A stretch of DNA of 64,000 nucleotides from Tritrichomonas musculus (taxonomy: Eukaryota > Parabasalia > Tritrichomonadida > Tritrichomonadidae), in assembly GCA_039105265.1 (NCBI GenBank), contig JAPFFF010000002.1, positions 496,001-560,000 of the forward strand, read 5' to 3'. The translations under genes were made by a program, and so were the position numbers. Shown here in pieces: positions 20,801 to 29,393 of the stretch. Numbering within the stretch: position 1 is the first letter of the stretch; the number at the start of each line of letters is the position of its first letter. Below the pieces are notes generated by a model that did not search any database, was not told where the DNA came from, and saw only the letters and a list, made by a program, of their open reading frames with translations.

Positions 20801-21492
20801 AAAATAGCGTTAAATTCAAATCAAGTGGATCAGAAGTTACAATACAAAAAGTTTCAATTAATGGTCAATCCAAATCTCTTTCATTCGAAGGTAATAACAA
20901 AATCAATAACGTTGAAATTTCACCAGCCTCCATAGGAACATTAAATAATGCTGTTATTATTGGCTCAACTGATATTAATACCAATTCTCAATTAACAATC
21001 AATAAATGTGAGTTTTCGTCTAAATCAAAGATTAATTTCCAATATAGAGATTTCAAGAGTACTACTCTTTTGAAAATTCCAAGCACCAGATCTTTAACAC
21101 TAGCTCAAAAATTCCAGCCAGAAGAAATAAATATCAAATTTAATGATCAAAACTCTGAAGGAGAAATTAAAGTTATTGAGGGAATTGATGAAGGCACATG
21201 CAAAGCCTTATTAAATAAGGTTCACCTACCAAATGATAAATTCTCTGCAGTATGCCAAAATGGAAATTTAGTTGTATCAACACAGCATAATAATGATGAT
21301 AACGATAATTCAAATAATAATAAGCCAAATATTCTCTTATACATTATAATTGCTGTTGTTGCTGTTGTAGTAATAGCTGTAGTTGTTGTTATAACAATAT
21401 TAGTAATGAATAAAAAGAAAACTGGTCGCGTTGCTGATATGTCAGCTTCAGAAAATGTTGCATCATCGTTGCAATCCCCTCTTCTTTTCTAA
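17842..21492 (+). CDS. BspA-like leucine-rich-repeat surface protein
   Basis: A 1216-residue protein with a signal peptide (MILFFFITIFSTSQ) and about 20 LRR_5/BspA-type repeats (residues 40-600) of the form F..C.F.G.L.IP..V..IG..AF. Next is a long Pro/Thr/Gln linker (650-870) of QTPV/QTPI/QTPE units. A second region (870-1145) is rich in Asn/Ser/Ile short beta-strand-like repeats and may be a beta-helix. One membrane helix follows (about 1163-1189), then a short tail MNKKKTGRVADMSASENV...SPLLF. This is the architecture known for trichomonad BspA proteins: ectodomain, stalk, single TM, cytoplasmic tail. Such proteins are implicated in adhesion to host cells, bacteria or each other. The upstream mobile element sits 11 bp from the ATG. 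The frame is intact. Confidence 0.9.
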   Translation: MILFFFITIFSTSQLLEDTFDIDLFTYQIEGDSVVKLIKSKCPSSDTTLNIPTQISYNNAQYKVTSIEEEAFKGCQHYTGDLTVPEQITFIGYKAFADCGFSGSLYFDAQCDIDASLFSGSDKWTGSLSIGNKVPSIGARAFQNLFLKGKKLAIGTNVASIGTMAFYKCKFEESDTLTIPSSVKQLGGQFLSYVTGPKHLIIDATLSELRHNCMIGLDSFETLKITNTECLGEKCLYGLTHFKTITIQNAKKYMKYAFANTSFQCDLVIPDLIEFIGIGCFSYSKWTGSLTINAKIDEIDPSFFSHASFGGNSLKIKNVKSIGARAFENCFSSSISVTIETVERFGSMAFYGCDVGNIVIPSSIMLIGRSAFYGAKGNKLSIESNLKETNSTWFNGDNKFDSLSLGAAFTTIADSTFAHSKNFPSGLTLNGKLEKIEDRAFYNCSGFSGSFVIPETVNFIGENSFSFCSGFNGDLSIFANIDTIDQTMFSQCSGFKGSLKIGPKIKTIGQRAFESLTSFEGNLEIESGVEKIGYLAFYNTRFKGDLTIPQTVTTIGSQAFMKSNSFTSLHILSPGINISKNCFLEMNSLSSVTYCGYNEVVFDGPIFDESIKAINVVSYYSFDTVCDKPKSLVPCKNCNVVFPDHQCVDPPQTPTKSQIMPTQPPTQSPSQSPSQSPTQSPSQSPAQTPEQTPAQTPEQTPAQTPEQTPAQTPEQTPAQTPEQTPAQTPEQTPVQTPVQTPIQTPVQTPVQTPVQTPVQTPVQTPVQTPIQTPIQTPIQTPVQTPIQTPVQTPIQTPVQTPVQTPVQTPIQTPAQTPAQTPSSIPPLPPTEIPSQTATKVPSQTATKVPSQIPTKVPSQTATKVPTQTPTASPVPPIEGDIFVPNDQVITITQPKVTGISVEGDAILNIQTETPMKLHPADENSNKNSNIIFNDIKSSELLISSFNDISIKLNDVSKSPLIFSDTKSITIDSSRSATINEIKSHTKENSVKFKSSGSEVTIQKVSINGQSKSLSFEGNNKINNVEISPASIGTLNNAVIIGSTDINTNSQLTINKCEFSSKSKINFQYRDFKSTTLLKIPSTRSLTLAQKFQPEEINIKFNDQNSEGEIKVIEGIDEGTCKALLNKVHLPNDKFSAVCQNGNLVVSTQHNNDDNDNSNNNKPNILLYIIIAVVAVVVIAVVVVITILVMNKKKTGRVADMSASENVASSLQSPLLF
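19892..20460 (+). repeat. In-frame minisatellite coding the QTP stalk
   Basis: First come about six 24-bp units (CAAACACCTGCTCAGACACC-type, coding QTPAQTPE). Then come about 20 12-bp units alternating CAAACACCTGTA and CAAACACCTATA (coding QTPV/QTPI). Last come irregular PSQTATKV units. All keep the reading frame, so copy-number change would alter stalk length without breaking the protein. Confidence 0.85.
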
Positions 21493-21916
21493 TGTTAAAA
21501 GGCCAACTATAAATAAATAATATTTTCTCTTTTTTCTTCACCAGCTTCAAAATAATAATAATATTCAATCATTAGTAAACATAATGAATGGTATTTAGTT
21601 ACACTTTGAAAAATTTTTAAATGAAACGCTTTGACAACTGAGATTTTCAATAAGTCCTCATTTCCTCTCATTTTGTTTCAAAATCATTTTAATATAAATT
21701 TCTAGAATTTATGTATTCTTGAAGTTTATTTAATGAAAATTTGTATTTATTAACTATCAAATTAAATAAATAAATATTATATGTATTTTATTTGATTAAA
21801 AAGTCCCTGTAAAATCAAGATACATAAAATATTTTCATTCATCAAATTAAATGATTAAATTAAATAGTATTCAATGTTTGAATAAAATTCTATTACATTT
21901 ATTGAATTTGTAAAAA
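21493..21916. other. Intergenic
   Basis: About 420 bp between two plus-strand genes. A+T-rich; no gene, clear initiator or structured repeat seen. Confidence 0.55.
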
Positions 21917-22543
21917 ATGGAAGAATCTGTTCCTGTTACAAATAAGCCAATCCATGCAAAAGTTGTCCTTGCTGGTGCTTCTGGTGTTGGTAAGACATCA
22001 ATATCAAATCGCGCCTTTGAAGGCGCATTCTCAGAAGACACAAAGCCAACTGTTGGATCAGGTTTTATGAAAGGGACGATTAATACCCCACGTGGTAAAG
22101 TTACACTTGAAGTTTGGGATACAGCAGGTCAAGAGCACTTTTCTTCACTTGTTCCAATCTTTTTCAATAGAGCTTCTGTCGTGATTCTCGTTTATGATAT
22201 TACCGATATGACTAGTTTTAATAGGATTGATCATTATGTAACAATGGTTAATGATAAAGCTAATGATGATTGCATTATTGTTCTTGCAGGAAATAAAAAA
22301 GATTTAGTTAACAGCAATCCATCAAGTCGTCAAGTTACAACTCAAGAAGCACAAAATTTAGCTGATACAATTGGTGCAAAATATTTATTTGAAGTCTCAG
22401 CGCTATCTGGAGAAAATATCAATAAAATTTTCAGATCAGTTGCAAACGATCCAGATCTTGCAACTGTTTCAAGCCAAGAAGATAAAATTATTACTCCTCA
22501 AGAGAATCCTCATGTAGAACAGAAAAAAGGCGGATGCTGCTAA
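21917..22543 (+). CDS. Rab-family small GTPase
   Basis: A 208-residue Ras-superfamily protein. The P-loop is GASGVGKTS (about 19-27). The effector region has KPTVGSGF with the switch-I Thr. Switch II is WDTAGQEHF (69-77). The base-recognition motif is GNKKDL and the G5 motif is EVSAL rather than ETSAK. The C-terminus KKGGCC is a double-cysteine geranylgeranylation signal, so the protein should be membrane-attached and act in vesicle traffic. All catalytic residues, including the switch-II Gln, are present. The subfamily is not clear; the T-V-G-S-G-F effector sequence looks lineage-specific. Confidence 0.92.
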   Translation: MEESVPVTNKPIHAKVVLAGASGVGKTSISNRAFEGAFSEDTKPTVGSGFMKGTINTPRGKVTLEVWDTAGQEHFSSLVPIFFNRASVVILVYDITDMTSFNRIDHYVTMVNDKANDDCIIVLAGNKKDLVNSNPSSRQVTTQEAQNLADTIGAKYLFEVSALSGENINKIFRSVANDPDLATVSSQEDKIITPQENPHVEQKKGGCC

Positions 22544-22740
22544 AATGCAGAATCAATTATTTATATTTTTATTAAATATATGTATAGTAATAATATATTT
22601 TAAACTTTACTAGTATTAGTTACATCAAATTAAATTAAGTATGTATAAAAAGATTAATATAATTATTATAAGAAATATTAAAAGTGTGAAACAGTTTTAA
22701 TATAAAACTTTTATAATAAAAAAAAAAAAATCAACTCTAA

Positions 22741-23922
22741 TTACAATGCCTCATAAGCACGGTCAGATCCTCGCTTATGTCGTGGCTTTTTAAATAAAGT
22801 GCCATTAATGAATCTAATAATAAGTGCAATAATGAAAAATAATATTAATAAAAACAAGTAAAAAATGGGTCCACCATTTGATAATAGTGAAATAAATCCT
22901 AGTTCTAAAATCATTAAAAATGCATTTTGTGGAGTTTTCCAATTTGCATTAGATAAATCCAACTGTTTCATCCATTTTATCAAACCTGTATCAGTTAAAT
23001 CGTTTTCATATGGTATCCATTTTTGATTATTCGCGTCATATAAAATTACTTGAGGTAAATTTGTAGCTTGAATGCCAAACAAGCGTGCAAATGAATTTCT
23101 TGGTGAATATATCACATAAGAAAATTGGAAATCAGATTCTATCTCTTGAGCTAGATGCTTCCAATCAGAAAGGTAAATTTTAGGATCTAAAAATGCAATT
23201 AAGGTTAATCTGTGGGAAGATTTCAGCTGGTCTATGGTTTTTCTATTGAACTCAACTAATGTTGGAAATAGCCTGCGCTTTATAAATAAATAAAGTGAAT
23301 TTTGTAACCAATCTCCATGATAAAAAGATTCAGAATCTTTCTCGCGTATTGCACTAAGTTTGAATCGCTTATCTTCAATTGCATAAAACTGGCATTGATT
23401 ATTTTGTGCTATGCTTTTTGCTGCATTTTTAGCTATTTTGAATTTATCATCGTTTTTATCTTTATAGTAAAAAACAAAAACTGAGTTCTTTATTTCTTCA
23501 TTTTTGGTGTTTGTGATTTTATTTTTATCTTTAATAAAAATGAAAGGAAAAGAAAGTTGATACTTAATGAATTTTTTCAATTTTTCTCTGGTATATTCAT
23601 TTCCTTGATATAAAAACTTTTGTTTAGTATCTGAATCAACCCAAACTATTTGTGGATATGTGTTCTTGTTTGTCAATGATGAACAAAGATTAGAATTTTC
23701 AGCGCAATTGATTTCAGCAAAAACGATATTTCCAGAATACTCTTTTTTAATGACATCTTCTATTGTTGATTCGATGTTTTGGCAAATTGTCTTGCATTTT
23801 GAGTCCCAAAGTTCGATAATTAAAGGTTTGGTATTTGGATCTTTTAATATTTCATAATTCCCGTCAGTAAGTGAAATAGCCTTTGAAGAAGTAGTAATAA
23901 ATAAATTTAAAATGAACAGCAA
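22741..23922 (-). CDS. Thioredoxin-fold membrane protein (PDI-like, atypical active site)
   Basis: A 393-residue protein with an N-terminal signal peptide (1-15), a thioredoxin-like domain (about 20-125), a second less clear thioredoxin-like region (about 130-320), one membrane helix (about 345-370) and a basic tail (KKPRHKRGSDRAYEAL). The domain aligns with PDI-type thioredoxins (IIELWDSKCKTICQNIE, FAEINCAENSNLCSSL, YPQIVWVD). Where PDIs carry WCxxCK this reads WDSKCK, so only the second cysteine remains (Cys43). A further Cys lies four residues later. It may bind substrate as a chaperone or form mixed disulfides rather than oxidise. The layout resembles TMX-type transmembrane PDIs of the ER. 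Function is inferred from fold only. Confidence 0.72.
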   Translation of the reverse strand: MLFILNLFITTSSKAISLTDGNYEILKDPNTKPLIIELWDSKCKTICQNIESTIEDVIKKEYSGNIVFAEINCAENSNLCSSLTNKNTYPQIVWVDSDTKQKFLYQGNEYTREKLKKFIKYQLSFPFIFIKDKNKITNTKNEEIKNSVFVFYYKDKNDDKFKIAKNAAKSIAQNNQCQFYAIEDKRFKLSAIREKDSESFYHGDWLQNSLYLFIKRRLFPTLVEFNRKTIDQLKSSHRLTLIAFLDPKIYLSDWKHLAQEIESDFQFSYVIYSPRNSFARLFGIQATNLPQVILYDANNQKWIPYENDLTDTGLIKWMKQLDLSNANWKTPQNAFLMILELGFISLLSNGGPIFYLFLLILFFIIALIIRFINGTLFKKPRHKRGSDRAYEAL

Positions 23923-24214
23923 AAGAGTGTAAAAAAGTAGTAAAAAGTAAATATGGACAAAATTGAATAGATTTTTCTTATCTTAAAAATTTAGTTCATA
24001 ATATTTATTTATATATATAAGGTATTATTATAAAATGGTATATATGGTTGGACAAATTCTATATGTTATGAAATATTTGAATTTTATTTGACACTTTTTG
24101 AATATGGTATAACAATTTATTATTATTTTTTTCCCAAAAAGTGAGGTGTATAGAATTTTTTGTATATAGTGTCACAATTTTTTGTAAAATATTTAATTTA
24201 ATAAAAAATTCAAA
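23923..24214. promoter_or_regulatory. Divergent promoter region
   Basis: About 290 bp between divergent genes. It holds several related words: GGTATATATGGTT, ATATGGTATAACAATTT and TATAGTGTCACAATTTTTTG (the last 24165-24184). The spaced CACAATTTT/AACAATTTA words could be binding sites, but there is no independent support. Confidence 0.3.
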
Positions 24215-26395
24215 ATGGATGATTTGTTCTCTTTTATATTAAAGCAAAGTACATCGCAGAGCCTATTATTTCATACTTCTAATATTAACGATAAACTTGA
24301 AAAAGAACGGATAACTTCAGTTTATTATGCTCGATCTTATTATTACTTAATTTATATCCAATTTTTTCTTGATTCTGAAATAGGGGCGCTCCCTTTTGGC
24401 GATTTAATACGCGATATCCTCATTGATCCAAATGTTTATCTATCTCCGCCAGATTATTCTTCAGCACAAATATTTCCTATTACGCTTAAAAGATTTCATA
24501 CTGATCCATTACCTGTAGCTGACTATCTGTTAAATTTACTAAATCAGCATAAGTCGCCATATATTCCAAATTTAAAAATTTATCTTCCAAAGAATTTTAT
24601 TGCATTCTGCAATTTTCCTGCTTTATATAGCTATTTTACTGATCCAGAACTCAATAAATGCGCTTATGAATTTCTTAAAAATTTAATCTCTCTTTCAGAA
24701 CTAGGGTGTGAAGACAGCCCACGCCAAAAAAAAAATGGAGCAACAAATTTTACAATGCCAAAATTAAAAATGAACTCATCATTATCAACATCAGAACTTA
24801 GTAAAATTGCAGAAACTCATTTTCCAGAAGATTCGCCTCTTTTACCCATATCGAAACGTTACTCTCTATCAATGGCACAAATTGTATATAATTTTGTATT
24901 ATCATATCTTCTATCATCTTTCTCTTTCACTGATATTTTATGGCACAGAGTTAATGAAAAGATTGGTAAAATGGTTTTTTTAGATTATACACAAGCTTTA
25001 AATGCCATCAAAGTTTCAATCAAAGAATCATCTCCACTTTTACCTGTATATGTTTATCAAATTTTATATGATTTAAATCAAATTGATCAGCAAGTTGCTC
25101 TAGATATTGTCTATGATTTTCTAATGATTACTTTTCAGCTTTGGCAAAAACATGATGGTGAAGGTTTGACTTTCACATGCAACAGCACTATCCTTAGAGT
25201 ATTAGCAACACAATATCCCCCATATTCAAAAAAAATTTATACAAATGAAGTTTTGAATGTGATTTATGGTCGAAATCGTGAAAAAAGGAACAGTATTAAG
25301 ATTCGTGATATTGGTGTTTTGGAAAGTTTTTTATATAACAACTCACGTATATCAGTATTACCTAGTTACATTAATTCTTGTGGTTTTGGAAATTTATTTT
25401 TATGTGTTTCATACTTCGATTTAATAATTTATTCACAATGTTTTTGTGATAATTCGCCAAAAATGGTTTTTCAACAAAGACTTCAAACAATATTAAATGA
25501 GCAATATCCTAAATCAGATAAAAGGAGGTTTTATCCATTTGGACTCAATTATTATCCAAATTGGTCTTCTAAGGGGAATGATATAGAATCGCCATTTTTT
25601 GGAAAATATTTAAATATTCTCAAAAATGGTGAAACAAATGAGGGAAATGATGTAAAAAAGAAACTAATTAATCAATTCAATGCATTTGAAGTTTTGATTG
25701 AAAAGAAACGAAATTTGCAAATTGCTAAAGATCTAAATTCCTCATTAGATAGATTAAGAAAGAATGCTTTTTCATTTGTTTTATCATGCTTCTTTAAAGA
25801 TAGAAGATATACTCAAATGAGTGATGTTTTTCATCAAAGTATTAAGTATTCAAATTGTTTTCATAATCCTTCTTCTTTATTCCTACAGTTATTCCAATCA
25901 TTACTGAATGTTTTTTCCTTACCCGATAATTATATATCAAAAAGACTTCGATCATCATTTATTTTATACCAAGAAAAAATTTCAAAAGAAGACTGGGAAC
26001 TTTATAATGATTATAACGGCAATAAATATTTGTTTCAATTGGCTTCGATGCTGACAACTCCACGAATAGGTCATTCACTTGGTGATGCATTTCGATTATT
26101 TAACTATTTATTTAAACAATGTTTCATCGTCTCAGATTATTATAAAAGTGAATCTGTCAATTTTACTTCAATGATTACTTTCATTGTGAAAGTTTCTCGT
26201 TATGAATTCTTTTTGGATATATTTATCTTTTTTTCAATGATAATTTTTACAAATCAAGAAATTGTTGAAAAAATTGATTTAGATATAATACATAATTGGG
26301 AAAAGTTTTTCTGTGGATTTAGATCTAATGAGCCTCTTTTTCAAGATATTTTAAATGATGATCAATTGTCTAGATTTGTTCGCGAGCAAATGTAA
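24215..26395 (+). CDS. Large hypothetical protein, unrecognised
   Basis: A 726-residue frame rich in Leu, Phe, Tyr and Ser, with no signal peptide and no obvious membrane helix. It looks like an alpha-helical solenoid-type cytosolic protein throughout. I do not recognise the family. A run of ten A at about 24726-24735 (in the codons for the QKKNG stretch near residue 172) is a potential slippage site, but the frame is intact. Residues 440-480 are basic and aromatic (KSDKRRFYPFGLNYYPNW). The gene lies divergently to the thioredoxin-fold gene 292 bp away. Length and residue complexity make it certain as a gene; the role is unknown. Confidence 0.8.
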   Translation: MDDLFSFILKQSTSQSLLFHTSNINDKLEKERITSVYYARSYYYLIYIQFFLDSEIGALPFGDLIRDILIDPNVYLSPPDYSSAQIFPITLKRFHTDPLPVADYLLNLLNQHKSPYIPNLKIYLPKNFIAFCNFPALYSYFTDPELNKCAYEFLKNLISLSELGCEDSPRQKKNGATNFTMPKLKMNSSLSTSELSKIAETHFPEDSPLLPISKRYSLSMAQIVYNFVLSYLLSSFSFTDILWHRVNEKIGKMVFLDYTQALNAIKVSIKESSPLLPVYVYQILYDLNQIDQQVALDIVYDFLMITFQLWQKHDGEGLTFTCNSTILRVLATQYPPYSKKIYTNEVLNVIYGRNREKRNSIKIRDIGVLESFLYNNSRISVLPSYINSCGFGNLFLCVSYFDLIIYSQCFCDNSPKMVFQQRLQTILNEQYPKSDKRRFYPFGLNYYPNWSSKGNDIESPFFGKYLNILKNGETNEGNDVKKKLINQFNAFEVLIEKKRNLQIAKDLNSSLDRLRKNAFSFVLSCFFKDRRYTQMSDVFHQSIKYSNCFHNPSSLFLQLFQSLLNVFSLPDNYISKRLRSSFILYQEKISKEDWELYNDYNGNKYLFQLASMLTTPRIGHSLGDAFRLFNYLFKQCFIVSDYYKSESVNFTSMITFIVKVSRYEFFLDIFIFFSMIIFTNQEIVEKIDLDIIHNWEKFFCGFRSNEPLFQDILNDDQLSRFVREQM

Positions 26396-27171
26396 ATGAA
26401 TAAAAATGTTTGTTTTCTTCACTTTTAAATTTTTGTATGAAAATTTATGTTTCAAATAAATTATTTTGTTATTTGCAACTAATGATGTCACAAAAATAAA
26501 CAATTTATAGGTTTGATTTTCTTATTCAATTGTATATGAGAAAAGTTTGATTAAAATCTATTTTTATTTTATGCTGTTGTTGTTGATGATAATTATGTAT
26601 AAAAAAAAAAAAGATCATATATGATTGTTATTGATGTTGATTCGAATATATTTAATTTATTAGTGTTATTGTTGCTGATACGAAGATATTTGGTTTTACT
26701 TATGCATATTCATTTAAAAAGAAAGCAATAAAATTTTCTCACAAATAAGTTTCAAAAAATAAAAATTTTCAAATAAATTATTTACCGTCTTACAGATTCA
26801 AAGTTGGCGAAAAATTCAATATAAAATTTCGGAAAAATGGCCGTCTTACAGAAATAATTCAATTTTTGTTTAATAAAATTGAGAAGTTCAGAATATTTTT
26901 CTGATAAAATTATAATATCGAGATTTTATACCTAAATAAAAGCTTTGAAATTTTATATCTTTTTCAATTATTTTTTTTAAAATTGAAGGAAAAAGTTATG
27001 TGACGCCCACGTATTCTCAAAGACGTCCACTTTTTCATACTACTTTAAGAAAGAAAAAATTAAAGGGGATTGGTAATATTTTGAATAGTGAATTATCTTT
27101 GGTGTTGAATTGAAATTTCTTATGAAAAGTATTTTTAAAATAAATTCATCCACCAATATTTACTACAAATA
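26396..27171. promoter_or_regulatory. Upstream region of KATNIP-like gene with two doublet motifs
   Basis: About 775 bp, no gene. CCGTCTTACAG occurs at 26785-26795 and 26841-26851. GACGCCCAC (27002-27010) and GACGTCCAC (27022-27030) occur 20 bp apart, 140-170 bp before the ATG at 27172. These G/C-containing doublets stand out from the A+T background and are candidate factor-binding sites. Confidence 0.4.
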
Positions 27172-29277
27172 ATGCGGTTAAACAACATCGCGCAGTCCTC
27201 ATTAACCGTAAAAAGCAAGGTAGTTACAAATCCAGCATTTCATATTCAAACTCCAATATCAGGAAATCTATTTAATAATCCCAATACCAAATTCATGACG
27301 CAACAGCATGTTAAGCAGCCTGCAATCATTGCATCGCATCATTTGAATAACCCCAGTAATGATTTAAAAATTAGAAATGATCAACTCAACGGATCAAGCG
27401 ATAACTTAACCGAAAATCTGCATCTGCCAAACAACGGAAATTTAAATACAGAAATAAATCAATTGAATGAGCAAAGAAATCGGTATCATCCCCACAGACG
27501 TCGAACTTATCAGCCTCAAAAGAATTATAATAATCAACGCCCACTCACTGAACAAAATAAGTCCAACATCAACGATGATGACACTTATGATCCTTCTCTA
27601 ATTGATGAAACTAATTCAAAAGACAGGTTGAAATTATCCAAAAGCGAAATTACTTCTTCATTAAATAATCTAGCATTAATTAACAAGAATCTCAAAAAGA
27701 AAGAAAGTGGTGCACTGAAGCTGTCAACAAACTTTTCAAATACAGCTCCTCCTTTATACTCGACGCAGAAAATTAGTGGGCTTCAATCTAGATCAAATGT
27801 AAATATTAACAAATTCAAGAGTATCCAATTCAATATACTCAGTCAGTCAAAAAGCGTTAAAAAGCAAAAAATAGAAAAGAAAAACGAAACAACAATTAAA
27901 ATTGTAATTTTAAGTAATTGGGGGAATGAAAAATCGATTTCTTGCTCAGAAATAGATATTCTTGGAAGTAATCATTTTCCTGTTACAGTAAATAAAATAT
28001 ATGTTGAGCCAATAAATCATTCATCAACAAGAATAATGAAACTAATTAATAGGGATATGATAAAAAATGAAAAGAAAGATATGTGGTATGCAAAATGGCC
28101 TCCAACACCGCCTCTTCAAAAAATATCTTTAATATTTAAAGTTAATACAATTTCGAGTGAAGTAGATTCAATGCGTTTTTGGCCAACCTCCATAGATAAA
28201 ACAGCAAATCTCAAATCTGTAGAAATCTACATTGATAACGATCCTGTCTTCAAAGGTGATTTACCAAGGGATTTTGGTCAAGTTATTTCTCTCAAACCTG
28301 TTCTCTCTGAATCTGATTCTGATCGCAGTTCAGAGTACGAATATGAATATGAAATTGATAATGCAAACGAAGGTGAAGTAAATAATGAACTCTCTATTGG
28401 TGGGAATTTTAAAGTTGACTTTGGATATAGTAATAAAAAGAAATCAGAAATTTCTCATAATTATATTAAAAAAAGAATTAGAAGAAAAAAGAGTAAAGCA
28501 AATGAGGATGATGAAACAAGTTTGGATATCAATTTCATCAGCGATTCACCAAATAAAGATTATAAGGATAAAGACTTATCGAAGATTAGACGAAAAAAAG
28601 AAAAGTTGAGAATTAAAAAAATGAAAGAAGCATTAAATCAAATTCGATCTTCAAAAAAAAGATTATCAAGCCAGGTAAAAGGAGATGATTATGGAATCTT
28701 TCCAAATCTACCAATCCAAAATATTGAAATTAGATGTTTTGATTCATATGAATCGCCAGATTATTTTGGATATTCATGGATCCGTATTTTTGACTCAGAT
28801 GGGGAACCAATTGATGTCCGATCTTCTGCATCAATAATTGAAAAAAATTGTGGACGTGAATGTCCGCCAGCATCCGTTCTATTTCATGAAGATGATGATA
28901 ATGATGATATAACACATTTTGATCTTTGGAGAGCTGAAATCCCAAAATGCGATATATCTAATCACGATTATATAAGCCAAGGTTTGAATAGTGGGAATGT
29001 TTTGGTACATTTCACTGATCTTACTTTGGTTTCGGCTATTGTTATTTATACTTTTAGACATCCAAAAGATATGAATATTCCTGATATTTCTGCTAAAAGA
29101 GTGCATATTTATGTTGAGAACAGGCAAGTTTGGGCTGGAAGATTGAAGCATTCATTAATTCCAGAAAATGATCATCATGCAAAGCAAGATGATTGTGCAA
29201 CAGTAATATTTTTAACAGCTGAGCCTGAAGCCCAAAGTAATGTCTTATCAAAATGTTTTCCATCCATTTATACATAA
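27172..29277 (+). CDS. KATNIP-like (DUF4457) protein
   Basis: A 701-residue protein. The first 230 residues are Asn/Gln/Ser-rich and disordered. Two copies of a DUF4457-type module follow. The first (about 238-375) has VILSNWGNEKSISCSEIDILG, WPPTPPLQKISLIFKV and MRFWPTSIDKTANLKSVEIYIDNDPVFKGDLP. The second (about 515-695) has NIEIRCFDSYESPDYFGYSWIRIFDSDGEPI, an ...IVIYTFRHPKDMNIPDISAKRVHIYVENRQVWAGRL stretch and LTAEPE. This two-module layout is that of katanin-interacting protein (KATNIP/KIAA0556), which binds microtubules and is linked to cilia and katanin. An acidic run and a basic Lys/Arg coil (about 420-500) separate the modules. Trichomonads keep flagella and an axostyle, so a microtubule role is plausible. 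Confidence 0.75.
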   Translation: MRLNNIAQSSLTVKSKVVTNPAFHIQTPISGNLFNNPNTKFMTQQHVKQPAIIASHHLNNPSNDLKIRNDQLNGSSDNLTENLHLPNNGNLNTEINQLNEQRNRYHPHRRRTYQPQKNYNNQRPLTEQNKSNINDDDTYDPSLIDETNSKDRLKLSKSEITSSLNNLALINKNLKKKESGALKLSTNFSNTAPPLYSTQKISGLQSRSNVNINKFKSIQFNILSQSKSVKKQKIEKKNETTIKIVILSNWGNEKSISCSEIDILGSNHFPVTVNKIYVEPINHSSTRIMKLINRDMIKNEKKDMWYAKWPPTPPLQKISLIFKVNTISSEVDSMRFWPTSIDKTANLKSVEIYIDNDPVFKGDLPRDFGQVISLKPVLSESDSDRSSEYEYEYEIDNANEGEVNNELSIGGNFKVDFGYSNKKKSEISHNYIKKRIRRKKSKANEDDETSLDINFISDSPNKDYKDKDLSKIRRKKEKLRIKKMKEALNQIRSSKKRLSSQVKGDDYGIFPNLPIQNIEIRCFDSYESPDYFGYSWIRIFDSDGEPIDVRSSASIIEKNCGRECPPASVLFHEDDDNDDITHFDLWRAEIPKCDISNHDYISQGLNSGNVLVHFTDLTLVSAIVIYTFRHPKDMNIPDISAKRVHIYVENRQVWAGRLKHSLIPENDHHAKQDDCATVIFLTAEPEAQSNVLSKCFPSIYT

Positions 29278-29393
29278 GTTATATTAGTAGCTAATGATGT
29301 ATTATATTTTATAAAATAATAGAAACCAAAAAATGAATATTCTATATTATAGTAAATGCTTTTAATAAATAATTTTATTATTCCATGAGTATT

